64,000 nucleotides of DNA from Micromonospora trifolii (GTDB lineage Bacteria; Actinomycetota; Actinomycetes; Mycobacteriales; Micromonosporaceae), in assembly GCF_022229005.1 (NCBI RefSeq), contig NZ_JAKKFD010000019.1, forward strand, positions 62,001 to 126,000, given 5' to 3'. The position numbers were made by a program, and so were the translations under genes. Shown here piece after piece: positions 8,624 through 16,862 of this stretch. Within the stretch, counting starts at the first letter, position 1. Every line of letters begins with the position of its first letter. The notes under the pieces were generated by a model. The model ran no database searches and was not told the origin of the DNA. It worked only from the letters and a program-made list of their open reading frames with translations.

Positions 8624-9520
8624 TCACCGTCGCAGCTGTTTCTCGAACCAGTGGTGGGCGTAGTGCTCGGTGTTGTATGCCTCGATCTCCCGGTAACCGG
8701 TCGCCCGGTACAGGGCGATCGCCTCGGTGAGGTTGCGGTTGGTGTCCAGCCGGACCGCTGTCGCACCGCGCTCGGCGGCGTACCGTTCCAGCTCGCCCAG
8801 CAGCCGCCGCCCGACGCCGAGCCCGCGTACGGTGTCGGCCACCCACACGCGTTTGATCTCGGCGGGCGCGTCGCTGTGGAGTTTGACGGCGCCGCAGCCG
8901 ATCGGTTCGCTGTTGAGGGTGGCGAGCAGAAGCACCCCGTTGGGCGGGACGAGGGCTTCGTCGGGGAGCGGTTTGCTCAGTGCGGGGTCGAACCCGCCGT
9001 CGAACCGTCGTGCGATGTCGCGGACGTAGGCCCGCAGGCACGCGCGGGCTCGCGGGTCGCTCGGCGGGCACGGCTCGATGACGACCATCGAGCCCATGAG
9101 CAGCCGTTCGACCTCGGCCATGGCGGCGACGAGTCGTTCGCGGCGGTGATCGGTCAGCGGTTCGAGGATCGAGGCGGCGAGATCGTCCGACCGCTGGTCG
9201 AGGTCGGCCCACTGGGCCCGGCCGGCGTCGGTGAGCGTGGCGACGCGTACCCGGCCGTCGGCGCCGGTCTGGTCGGCTGGCCCGACGGCGATGAGGCCGT
9301 CGTTCTCCAGGGTGCGCAGGAGTCGGCTGAGGTGTCCGGAGTCCAGGCCGAGCCGGGCCCGTAGCGCGGCGACCTCGGCACCGGCGGGGCCGATCTCCCA
9401 GAGCAGCCGCGCCTGCCCCAGCGGGCGCCCCTGGGCCATGTACTCGTCGTCGAGCGCGCCCACCCGTTGGGTGACCGTCCGGTTGAACCGCCGCACAGCG
9501 GCGATGAGAGCCGATTCCAT
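8624..9520 (-). CDS. MarR-type regulator fused to GNAT acetyltransferase
   Basis: 298 aa. Residues about 1-145 form a MarR winged helix (LRARLGLDSGHLSRLLRTLE recognition region, then the wing). Residues about 150-298 are a GNAT domain ending in the acetyl-CoA site (VADTVRGLGVGRRLLGELE, then RLDTNRNLTEAIALYRATGY). MarR-GNAT fusions are a known architecture and may link DNA binding to an acetylated ligand or protein. A perfect palindrome abuts the start codon, arguing for autorepression. It lies 27 bp downstream of the second LtrA gene on the same strand, so it may be co-transcribed while retaining its own promoter. Confidence 0.9.
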   Translation of the reverse strand: MESALIAAVRRFNRTVTQRVGALDDEYMAQGRPLGQARLLWEIGPAGAEVAALRARLGLDSGHLSRLLRTLENDGLIAVGPADQTGADGRVRVATLTDAGRAQWADLDQRSDDLAASILEPLTDHRRERLVAAMAEVERLLMGSMVVIEPCPPSDPRARACLRAYVRDIARRFDGGFDPALSKPLPDEALVPPNGVLLLATLNSEPIGCGAVKLHSDAPAEIKRVWVADTVRGLGVGRRLLGELERYAAERGATAVRLDTNRNLTEAIALYRATGYREIEAYNTEHYAHHWFEKQLRR

Positions 9521-9523
9521 ATA

Positions 9524-9539
9524 CCTGACTTTAGTCAGG
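9524..9539. promoter_or_regulatory. Perfect palindrome before the MarR-GNAT start (candidate operator)
   Basis: CCTGACTTTAGTCAGG is a 7-2-7 perfect inverted repeat ending 3 bp before the start codon at 9520. MarR proteins bind 16-20-bp palindromes over their own promoters. This position would block initiation or a leaderless start. Confidence 0.6.
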
Positions 9540-9547
9540 CTTCTTGA

Positions 9548-10708
9548 CTATGCGCCAGATCGGTGGCGGTAGGACCGGATGCCGGCGTGGTCCAGGACGA
9601 CCACCGCGAGCACCACCCCCGTGGCGACCGCGCTGACCGCCAACAGCGGCAGCCGCACGACCACCGCCGCACCGATCAGCACCACCAGGGCGGCGACCCG
9701 GGGCCAGGAGAGTCGTCGGTGGATCGCCGCCGAGAAGAGGATCCGCCCGACGAGGAACAGCAACGGGCCGCTCAGGATGACCAGGACCGCAGTGCGGTCA
9801 CCAGTCTGCAGCGGGTGGGCGATGCTCAGTTCGGCGCCGACGGCGGTGACCACCAACCCGGCGATCATCACCAGGTGCAGGTATCCGGTGATGACCCCGA
9901 GTCGGGACGGGTCGGCGTGCTCGATGGCCGGGCCGAGCCGCTGGCCGGCGGGCGTGACGTAGAGCAGACCGATCAGCACCGCGGCGGCGAAGACCAGCAG
10001 GAACGCGGCGGTCTGCGGGAGGGCGAGGTCGCTTTCGGCGTACGAGAGGCCGGCCACCAGGACGAGTTCGCCGAGCGCAATGATCATGATTTGTTGGTAC
10101 CGCTCGGCGAAGTGCTCACCGGCAAGATGCAGCTCCTGCGGCCCGGTCCGACCCATCAGTGGAGTGGGCCAGCCGAGTCGTGGGCCGGTGAGATCGATGG
10201 CGAGGGCGAGCAGCCAGAGCGGCACCCGCCACTCCGGCAGGAACCCACCGGCCAACCACGGTACCGCCGAGACGCTGAACCAGCAGAGGATGCGCAGCGC
10301 CCGGCTCTGCCGCGGGTGGCCGCGTAGCGCCAGGGCGGTGACCACGCCCCGGGCGATGTGCACCGAGGCGTACGCGCCGGCGAAGAGCAGGCCCCGCCCG
10401 TCCAACGCCCGCGGGATCGCCACCCCGGCCAGCAGGCTGCCGAGCGCGGAACCGACCAGCAGCCAGCGCACCGCCGGGCTCTCCGGGTCGTACCAGTCGG
10501 CGAACCAGGTGGTGGTCACCCAGATCCACCAGACCCCGGTCAACAGCAGAGCGGTGTGCAGCGCGCCGCCCAGACTGAGGTCGTGCAGCAGGTGGGCGGC
10601 CAGCTGACTGAGGGCGAGCACGAACGCCAGGTCGAAGAACAGCTCCAGGAACGAGGCGCTCAGCGGCGAGTCGTCGCCCCGCAGCAGCCGTTCGGGTCTG
10701 CTCGCCAT
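9548..10708 (-). CDS. Low temperature requirement A (LtrA) family membrane protein, copy 2
   Basis: 386 aa with the same motif order as the copy at 7412: ASFLELFFDLAFVLALSQL near the N terminus, WWIWVTTTWFADWYDPE, and AGEHFAERYQQIMIIALGELVL in the middle; about ten membrane segments. GGGAGGAG precedes the ATG. It lies upstream of the MarR-GNAT gene on the same strand. The two LtrA copies are clear paralogues but diverged, suggesting an older duplication. Function unknown. Confidence 0.9.
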   Translation of the reverse strand: MASRPERLLRGDDSPLSASFLELFFDLAFVLALSQLAAHLLHDLSLGGALHTALLLTGVWWIWVTTTWFADWYDPESPAVRWLLVGSALGSLLAGVAIPRALDGRGLLFAGAYASVHIARGVVTALALRGHPRQSRALRILCWFSVSAVPWLAGGFLPEWRVPLWLLALAIDLTGPRLGWPTPLMGRTGPQELHLAGEHFAERYQQIMIIALGELVLVAGLSYAESDLALPQTAAFLLVFAAAVLIGLLYVTPAGQRLGPAIEHADPSRLGVITGYLHLVMIAGLVVTAVGAELSIAHPLQTGDRTAVLVILSGPLLFLVGRILFSAAIHRRLSWPRVAALVVLIGAAVVVRLPLLAVSAVATGVVLAVVVLDHAGIRSYRHRSGA

Positions 10709-10779
10709 CGGCGCTCCTCCCGCCGGCGCACGCCCTGCGTCCGTCGTACCACCCGAGGCCGGCCACCGGAGGCGAAAGC

Positions 10780-10840
10780 GGGGTCAGCGGCGGGAGCGAA
10801 ACTCGATGTCTAGCACCCGCGGCGACGACCCGCTGACCCC
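10780..10840. repeat. 11-bp perfect inverted repeat, arms 39 bp apart
   Basis: GGGGTCAGCGG (10780-10790) and its exact complement CCGCTGACCCC (10830-10840) lie in the divergent gap between LtrA copy 2 and the zinc-ribbon gene. A second dyad, TGGTCA-CCGC-TGACCA (10867-10882), follows and shares the word TGACC. Either DNA looping sites for one regulator or a cruciform-type element; no regulator is identified. Confidence 0.45.
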
Positions 10841-10917
10841 TCGTGTCGTTGATCCGGCTGCGCCCATGGTCACCGCTGACCACGGTGGGGGCACCGACTC
10901 AACGAGGAGGGACGCCG

Positions 10918-11382
10918 ATGACCGCTCAGCGCGAGACCGTGCAGGTCGATCATGACCTGTTCCGCGCCGTGTACGACTCGCCCGCATCACTGCCCGGCCG
11001 GCACCGCTGGACCACCCCCGAGTCGGACGTCCGGCGGCTGGAGAAACTGTTGGGCATGCCGGCGCGCAGCATCGGCGCCCCGCTCTGGGTCAGCGGCGAC
11101 GAACCCGACTGCCCGAAGTGCCGCCGGCGGGTCACCTGGTACGACATCGTCTCGTCGGCGCTCTCCGGCCTGCACGACAAGGCCATGATCGCCACGGTCA
11201 TCCTGGGCGAGCGCAAGTACGTCAACACCGAGATCCCGGATGCCATCGCCGGGGTGCGCTGCTCCGACTGTCACACAGCGATCGACGGTCTGCGCAGCTT
11301 CAAGTGCCACAACTGGGCGTACGCCTTCGAGGAACTGGAGGCGATCCGCGAGCGGATGGCCGGCGGTCTTGCACCGACCTGA
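10918..11382 (+). CDS. Hypothetical zinc-ribbon-like protein
   Basis: 154 aa. The ATG at 10918 is chosen over an upstream frame extension because GAGGAGGG precedes it by 6 bp. Two CxxC knuckles (DCPKC near residue 65 and RCSDC near 117) plus a later CHNW suggest a structural zinc site. No enzyme family recognised and no signal peptide. The gene follows two dyads that share the TGACC word, so it may be tightly regulated. The neighbouring GH65 gene is convergent, leaving only 13 bp between stops. Confidence 0.7.
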   Translation: MTAQRETVQVDHDLFRAVYDSPASLPGRHRWTTPESDVRRLEKLLGMPARSIGAPLWVSGDEPDCPKCRRRVTWYDIVSSALSGLHDKAMIATVILGERKYVNTEIPDAIAGVRCSDCHTAIDGLRSFKCHNWAYAFEELEAIRERMAGGLAPT

Positions 11383-11395
11383 GGCGGCAGCGGGC

Positions 11396-13795
11396 TCAGT
11401 CGGCTGAGCGGCGGGTGGGACGGCGGCCGGGCGGGGAGGGCGGTTCCGGACCGGGATCGGGCACCGGCGGCATCGGCCGGGCGGCCGGTTCGGCGCCGGT
11501 GACCCGCAGCGACTCGCCGTGGTGCCACAGCTCGACCTCGGCATCTGCGGCGGCGTCGGGCAGTTCGTAGCGGGCCTCGGCCGGGGTCAATGTGACCCGC
11601 AGCCGGTGGCCGCGCCAGCGCAGGCTGAACGCCAGCCGGTCGATCCGGCGTGGCAGCCGGGGGTCGAAGGAGAGCACCCGCCGGTCGTCGCGCAGCCCAC
11701 CGAAGCCCTGCACCAGCGCCAGCCACGCGCCGGCCAGCGAGGCCAGGTGCAGCCCGTCGGCGGTCTTGTCGCCCAGGTCGGCCAGGTCCTGGAGGACCGA
11801 CTCGGCGAACAGGTCGTACGCCAGATCCAGGTACCCGACCTCGGCGGCCAGCACGGCCTGCGGGGCCGCCGACAGTGACGAGTCGCGGACCGTGCGGGCC
11901 TGGTAGTAGGCCAGGTTGCGAGCCTTCTCGTCGGCGGTGAACTCACCGGGGCAGAGCTGCATGGCCAGCACCAGATCGGCCTGCTTCACCACCTGCTTGC
12001 GGTACAGCTCCAGGTACGGGAAGTGCAGCAGCAGGGGGTAGTCGTCGTCGCCGGTGTTCTCGAAGTCCCACTCGGGCTGTTCGGTGAACCCGGCGGCCTG
12101 CTGGTGCACCCCACGCTCGCTGTCGTACGGGACGGCCATCGCGTCGGCGGCGGCCCGCCAGCCGGCCACCTCGTCGCGGTCCACGCCGAGCCGGTCCGCC
12201 AACTCGGGATGCCCCTCGGCGGCGTCCGCGGCGCCGCGCAGGTTGCGCTTCGCCATCAGGTTGGTGAAGACGTTGTCGTCGACCAGCGCCGCGTACTCGT
12301 CCGGGCCGGTCACCCCGTGCAGGTGGAAGTCGCCCTCGCCCGACCAGTGGCCGAAGCCGTGCCAGAGCCGGGCGGTCTCCACCAGCAGTTCCAGCCCCGC
12401 CTCGGCCAGGAACCCCTGGTCGTCGGTAGCAGCCAGGTAGCGCAGCACCGCGTCGGCGATGTCGGCGTTGACGTGCAGCGCGGCGGTGCCCGCCGGCCAG
12501 TAGCCGGAGCTTTCCCGGCCACCGATGGTGCGCCACGGGAAGGTCGCGCCGGTCAACCGCAGCTCGGCGGCCCGCTCCCGCGCCTCGGGCAGGTGGGCGT
12601 GCCGCCACCTCAACGCCGAGCGCGCCACCGCCGGGGCCAGGTAGGTGAGCACCGGCAGGACGTAACTCTCGGTGTCCCAGAGGACGTGCCCGTCGTAGCC
12701 GTTGCCGGTCAACCCCTTGGCCGAGATGGTCCGGTCGGAGTCCGGGCGACCGGCCTGGATCAGGTGGAACATCGCGAACCGAACGGCCTGCTGAAGCTCC
12801 GGGTCGCCGTCGAGCTGCACGTCGGCGACCTGCCAGGCCGCGTCCAGGGCGGCGCGCTGGTCGGTGAGCAGGGCGTCGAACCCGTCCGCGCGCGCCGCGT
12901 CCGCCTCGGCGGCGACCAGGGTGGCCAACTCGTCGGCGGGCGTCGCGTCGATCGCCGCCCACTCGTAGGCGGCGAACTTCGTCAGCCGCAACTGCTCCCC
13001 CCGGCGCAGGCGACCCGTCGCGGTCAGCCGCACCCGGTCCGGGGTGCAGTCACCGGTGGTGGTCACCGTGCCCGGCCCCTCCACCAGGTGACTGACCGCG
13101 ACCGCGACACGCTGGCCGCTGCGCTCGGTTTGGTGCACCAGCACGCCGTCGAGGCCGGTCGCACGGTACGTCTCGGCGGTCAGCGGGTCGGTGGGAACCG
13201 AGGCGGCCCGAGGGTCGTCCGAACGCTCCGGCACCTTCTCGTTGGCCAGCAGATCCGAGCAGACCCGTAGCTCGACGGCGGCGTCCAACGGCTCGACCTC
13301 GTACCGGACGGCGGCCACCGGGCGACGCGGCAGGGACACCAACCGGGTGCTGCGGATGCGTACGCCCCGCCCGGCCGGTGAAATCCACTCGGTCTCCCGG
13401 CGCAGCACGCCGGTACGCAGGTCGAGCACCCGTTCGTGGCTGCGCAGCGTCCCGGTCCGGAGATCCAACGGCTCGTCGTCGACCCAGAGCCGGATCAGCG
13501 CGGCGTTCGGTGCGCTGATGACGGTGTCGCTGGCCGGCGGAAACGCGTACCCCTCCTCGGGATAGCTCAGCTCGCGCCGCTCGTGGAAGCCACTGACGTA
13601 ACTGCCCGGCATCCCGCACGGGGCACCCTCGTCGAGCACCCCGCGCCAGCCGATCCACCCGTTGCTCAACGCGAAGATCGACTCGGTCTCGCCGAGCCGG
13701 TCCAGGTCCGCCGTCGTGCGCCGCATCCGCCAGGTTTCGTCGTCCGCCGTAGCGGCGGTGGACTGCTGTTGATCGGTGGCCGAACCGGTCTGCAC
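11396..13795 (-). CDS. Glycoside hydrolase family 65 (trehalose/maltose/kojibiose-type phosphorylase or hydrolase)
   Basis: 799 aa, normal for GH65. The N-terminal beta-sandwich (about 25-300) starts with ESIFALSNGWIGWRGVLDEG. The (alpha/alpha)6 catalytic domain (about 330-700) includes VLWDTESYVLPVL and the HGVTGPDEY motif, where E500 is the expected general acid. A small C-terminal beta-sheet domain follows. GH65 members act on alpha-linked disaccharides, most by phosphorolysis, giving beta-glucose-1-phosphate. Linkage specificity cannot be read from sequence. No signal peptide, so cytoplasmic. It could act on nigero- or kojibiose-type sugars from the GH87 locus 14 kb away, but this is speculation. 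Confidence 0.88.
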   Translation of the reverse strand: MQTGSATDQQQSTAATADDETWRMRRTTADLDRLGETESIFALSNGWIGWRGVLDEGAPCGMPGSYVSGFHERRELSYPEEGYAFPPASDTVISAPNAALIRLWVDDEPLDLRTGTLRSHERVLDLRTGVLRRETEWISPAGRGVRIRSTRLVSLPRRPVAAVRYEVEPLDAAVELRVCSDLLANEKVPERSDDPRAASVPTDPLTAETYRATGLDGVLVHQTERSGQRVAVAVSHLVEGPGTVTTTGDCTPDRVRLTATGRLRRGEQLRLTKFAAYEWAAIDATPADELATLVAAEADAARADGFDALLTDQRAALDAAWQVADVQLDGDPELQQAVRFAMFHLIQAGRPDSDRTISAKGLTGNGYDGHVLWDTESYVLPVLTYLAPAVARSALRWRHAHLPEARERAAELRLTGATFPWRTIGGRESSGYWPAGTAALHVNADIADAVLRYLAATDDQGFLAEAGLELLVETARLWHGFGHWSGEGDFHLHGVTGPDEYAALVDDNVFTNLMAKRNLRGAADAAEGHPELADRLGVDRDEVAGWRAAADAMAVPYDSERGVHQQAAGFTEQPEWDFENTGDDDYPLLLHFPYLELYRKQVVKQADLVLAMQLCPGEFTADEKARNLAYYQARTVRDSSLSAAPQAVLAAEVGYLDLAYDLFAESVLQDLADLGDKTADGLHLASLAGAWLALVQGFGGLRDDRRVLSFDPRLPRRIDRLAFSLRWRGHRLRVTLTPAEARYELPDAAADAEVELWHHGESLRVTGAEPAARPMPPVPDPGPEPPSPPGRRPTRRSAD

Positions 13796-13859
13796 GAAGC
13801 CTCCTGTCGATGTCGACGTTCTGCAAGAGCCAACCAGAGCCGGCTGTGCGGTTCCTGGA

Positions 13860-13888
13860 CGAAGGTCGGGTGGGCCGCCCGACCTTCG
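13860..13888. promoter_or_regulatory. 11-bp hairpin in the GH65/PAP2 divergent gap
   Basis: CGAAGGTCGGG (13860-13870) pairs perfectly with CCCGACCTTCG (13878-13888) across a 7-base loop. It lies between two divergent genes, so it is more likely an operator or leader hairpin than a terminator. Confidence 0.4.
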
Positions 13889-13965
13889 ACGGCAGCGGTG
13901 CCCTCTGCCGCGTTCCTAGGGTGTCCCCCAGGTGAACAGGGTATGAACGTGAAGTGAGGTGATGC

Positions 13966-14595
13966 ATGGTCGACAACGGCAGCATTGACGTTCCGGAGAT
14001 CAGCGCCGAGTGGTACAGCGACGTCGTCGACGCCGCCGCCGGCAGCCCAGAGCCGGTGCAGTGGTTCGTCGGACACGCCACCGAGGGGGTGATTCTGCTA
14101 CTCGGCGCGCTGCTGGTGATGGCCGCGCTGAGCCGCCGGTCCGGCGGCCCGCACGACCGGGCACTCGCCCTGATCGCGCCGGTGCCGGCCCTCCTGGCGT
14201 ACGTGGGCAGCGAGTTCCTCAAGACCGTGGTGGACCAGGATCGCCCCTGCCGCACGATCGGTCGGGAAATCATCGCGGGCGCCTGCCCACCCCCGGGCGA
14301 CTGGTCGTTCCCCAGCAACCACGCCACCATCGCTGGCGCGCTGGCGGTCACCACGTTGCTGCTCTCCCGCCGGCTCGGCCTGGTCGCGCTGCCCCTGGCC
14401 GCGCTCGGTGCCTTCTCCCGGGTCTTCGTGGGCGTGCACTACCCGCACGACGTGATCGCGGGTGTGCTGTTCGGCGCCCTGGTCGCCGTGGTGGTCACCC
14501 CGTTGCTGGCCCGCCCGACCGGCGAGGTGCTCCGCCGCCGGGCCAACCGCCCCGACAGCCCGGTCCCGAAACTGGCCAGCCGCTCCCGCCCCTGA
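13966..14595 (+). CDS. PAP2-superfamily membrane phosphatase
   Basis: 209 aa with several membrane segments. The three phosphatase motifs are present: KTVVDQDRPCR (about residues 86-96), PSNHATIAG (about 114-122) and SRVFVGVHYPHDVIAG (about 150-165), which supply the Lys/Arg, His and Arg/His/Asp residues of the active site. PAP2 membrane proteins dephosphorylate lipid phosphates such as undecaprenyl pyrophosphate or phosphatidate. The substrate here is unknown. It is divergent from GH65. Confidence 0.88.
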   Translation: MVDNGSIDVPEISAEWYSDVVDAAAGSPEPVQWFVGHATEGVILLLGALLVMAALSRRSGGPHDRALALIAPVPALLAYVGSEFLKTVVDQDRPCRTIGREIIAGACPPPGDWSFPSNHATIAGALAVTTLLLSRRLGLVALPLAALGAFSRVFVGVHYPHDVIAGVLFGALVAVVVTPLLARPTGEVLRRRANRPDSPVPKLASRSRP

Positions 14596-14671
14596 CCACC
14601 GCCGCCCCCTCGCCCCTCGCCGCCCGCCGCGGCGCCCGCCCACAGCTGCTGGCTGTCGCTCGCCCCGCCGA

Positions 14672-14749
14672 CAAGATCGCGCTCGATCCTGGTTGTAGTG
14701 GCCTCCATGGCGACCGACACCACTAGATCCTGGATCGAGCGCGATCTTG
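14672..14749. repeat. Long palindromic element (30-bp arms) between convergent genes
   Basis: Left arm 14672-14701 and right arm 14720-14749 are complementary at about 26 of 30 positions; the outer 18 bp (CAAGATCGCGCTCGATCC) match perfectly. The 18-base loop contains CCATGG. It lies between the stops of the PAP2 and prepilin peptidase genes and could act as a bidirectional terminator. Size and symmetry also fit a dispersed palindromic repeat. Confidence 0.7.
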
Positions 14750-14826
14750 GTGGCGGCGGCGGGCCGGCGGGGGCGAAGGGGTTGGCGGGCGGCGGGCGGG
14801 GGCCGGCGAGGCGGCGAGGCGGCTGG

Positions 14827-15705
14827 TCAGGTCGCCAGTAGGAGGGCGGCCGTGGTGCCGAGCAGCAGGAACGGGCCGAACGGCAGGTGGGTGTTCCAGT
14901 TGGCGCGGCGGGTGGCCAGCAGGCCCAGACTCACCAGGGCGGAGAGCCCGAACGTGAGCACCAGCCCGAACAGCAGCACCGGCCAGCCGTACCAGCCGAG
15001 CAGCGCACCGACGCTGAGCGCCAGCTTGGCGTCGCCCAGCCCGAAGCCGCGGCGGCCGAGCAGCACCGCGGTGCTGGCGAAGAACAGCGCCAGGCCGGTG
15101 CCGCCGAGGACGGCCCGCAGCCAGTGCCCCGGGTCGGCGTCGAGCGCGGCCACGCCGAGCAGCAGCCAGGTGCCGGCCGCCGCGGGCAGTGTGAGCCGAT
15201 CCGGCAACCGGTGCACGGCCAGGTCGACGAGGATCGCCGGGATGGTCCAGCCCAGCCACCAGATCAGCGCCGGCAGTGCCCCGCCCGGCGGACCGGCGAA
15301 CGTCAGCAGCACCGCCGCCGCGAGCACCGCCAGCTCGACGGTGGCCGGCGGTGGGCCGACCCGGGCGCGGCACCGACCACACCGGGCTGCCGGGCCCAGC
15401 GCCGGCCAGGGGCGGGTCAGGCCGACCGGCGCGTCGCAGGCGTCGCAGCCGGCCCGGCTGGGCAGACCCGGGGGTACGGCGTAGCGCAGCGCTGCCAACC
15501 GCATCAGCGGGCTGATCGCGAGGATCGCGAACACTGCCGGGAATCGGGTGCGTCCCACCGCCGGCACGTGGCCCGCCGGTCGTTCACGCAGCGGAGAGGG
15601 CGTTGCCTGCGGTTCCGTCGCATCACCGGACGGCGGGGGTGCCGGGCGCCGATCGGGTGGGTCTTCCCGACCGGGGATGGCGGCCGGGGGGCCGGTCAGC
15701 GCCAT
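14827..15705 (-). CDS. Prepilin peptidase (type IV, A24 family)
   Basis: 292 aa with about seven membrane segments. Two CxxC pairs (CDAC and CGRC, around residues 86-115) are the cytoplasmic zinc-binding loop of bifunctional A24 peptidases. The catalytic aspartates are in ILVDLAVHRLPDRL (about residue 157) and GLGDAKL (about 220). The ATG at 15705 follows GGAGG. The first 45 residues are a low-complexity cytoplasmic extension, so a later start is possible. It is divergent from the Tad/Flp locus and is the obvious enzyme to process its pilins. Confidence 0.88.
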   Translation of the reverse strand: MALTGPPAAIPGREDPPDRRPAPPPSGDATEPQATPSPLRERPAGHVPAVGRTRFPAVFAILAISPLMRLAALRYAVPPGLPSRAGCDACDAPVGLTRPWPALGPAARCGRCRARVGPPPATVELAVLAAAVLLTFAGPPGGALPALIWWLGWTIPAILVDLAVHRLPDRLTLPAAAGTWLLLGVAALDADPGHWLRAVLGGTGLALFFASTAVLLGRRGFGLGDAKLALSVGALLGWYGWPVLLFGLVLTFGLSALVSLGLLATRRANWNTHLPFGPFLLLGTTAALLLAT

Positions 15706-16085
15706 GTCGCCTCCATTGCGGCCAGACGCTCGCCCGCGATGGCGAACACGGATCGTGATTGAACAATCGCTGCGGTGTAGCGGATGGCGCAGAAAGCGAC
15801 CTGCCGACCGGGGCCCGCACGGGTGCTTTCGACAGCTTCCGGGTCAGGCGTGGCGATGGACGAGGCGGCCCGCCGACAGGGTGCCGACGTCGGTCGAATG
15901 CCGGGATGAGACCACGATGTCCCACTCCCGCGACCGGTGACGCAACTCCGGTGAACCCATCCGGCCCGGCGACGCCGCATCAATAACGGCAGTTCGCTCG
16001 CCCACCGCCCGGGGCGCAGTGTGGACACCCGCCACCACCACCTGTCATCACGCTGAGTGTTCGCTTGAATTGCCTCTGTTGCATC

Positions 16086-16109
16086 GGCGAGCGTCAGCCT
16101 ATGCTCGCC
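16086..16109 (+). promoter_or_regulatory. Inverted repeat over a weak promoter ahead of the tad-linked operon
   Basis: GGCGAGC (16086-16092) and GCTCGCC (16103-16109) form a perfect 7-10-7 dyad. It overlaps a TATGCT -10-like box (16100-16105) with TTGCAT 15 bp upstream. The 590-bp gap 15706-16295 holds this, a small GATTGAACAATC dyad at 15757-15768 and no convincing gene. The operon could therefore be repressor-controlled. Confidence 0.35.
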
Positions 16110-16295
16110 CCTTGGGTGTGACGCAAGCCTCACCTTCACCATCGGACGACACAGGACCCCGAATTTGTAAAAGATCCGTAACGGTGAATGCAGAAGCGCA
16201 ATGAACGGCTCCGGATGTGCTGATCCGGGCGCGCTTCCGTATGCCCGGCGGCGGTGAACCGTCACCGACCCGGGCGACCACGAGGAGGCTCGACG

Positions 16296-16862
16296 GTGCG
16301 CGGAAGGCAGCTCAGAAGAGCGGCAATCTGCCTGCTGGTGGGCGTGGCGGCGATGCCGATCACCGCCTGCGCCAGCGGACGGGAAACGGTCGAACGGCCG
16401 ACGGAAGTTCGCGACAACGGGCCCCGGACCGATTCCGACGTCGAACGACGCGCCGCCGAAAAGGCGGCACTTGACGCGTACTCCGGGTATCTCGCGGCCT
16501 CGCGCACTGCGGGCCTGCGCAGTGATCCACGTTTGCCGGAACTGTCCCGGTTCCTCGGTGATCCACTTTTGACCCGGGTCCGGGTTTCCATTCGCGAGGC
16601 TAAGGAGCACGGCGCGATGCGTACCGGGACGTTCAAGTCCGACCCGACCGTGACCGCCGTCAGCCTGGACGCGAAGCCGGCCACAGTGGAGATCCAGGAC
16701 TGCCTGGACACGACCGGCTACCGGCTGGTCTACGCCAAGGACAAGCGCTCGGTCCCGGGCAGCGGTGGCGGCAGACACCTCTCCACCGCTACCGCGACCC
16801 GCTATCCCGACGGCCGCTGGCTGATCAACTACGGCACGACGCACCGGGACCAGCCGTGCTGA
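16296..16862 (+). CDS. Hypothetical lipoprotein upstream of tad genes
   Basis: 188 aa from a GTG at 16296 with GAGGAGG 7 bp upstream. Basic N terminus, hydrophobic core and lipobox ITAC (cysteine about residue 23) predict a lipid-anchored exported protein. The mature part contains a conserved-looking core ending in WLINYGTTHRDQPC. It resembles the small exported proteins of the SnoaL/NTF2-like size class, but I cannot assign it. Overlaps the next gene by 7 bp, so it belongs to the tad operon. Confidence 0.75.
   Translation: MRGRQLRRAAICLLVGVAAMPITACASGRETVERPTEVRDNGPRTDSDVERRAAEKAALDAYSGYLAASRTAGLRSDPRLPELSRFLGDPLLTRVRVSIREAKEHGAMRTGTFKSDPTVTAVSLDAKPATVEIQDCLDTTGYRLVYAKDKRSVPGSGGGRHLSTATATRYPDGRWLINYGTTHRDQPC

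Noticed and set aside
16140..16260. Possible riboswitch in the leader of the tad-linked operon
   Set aside because: No recognisable aptamer core; only short dyads seen.
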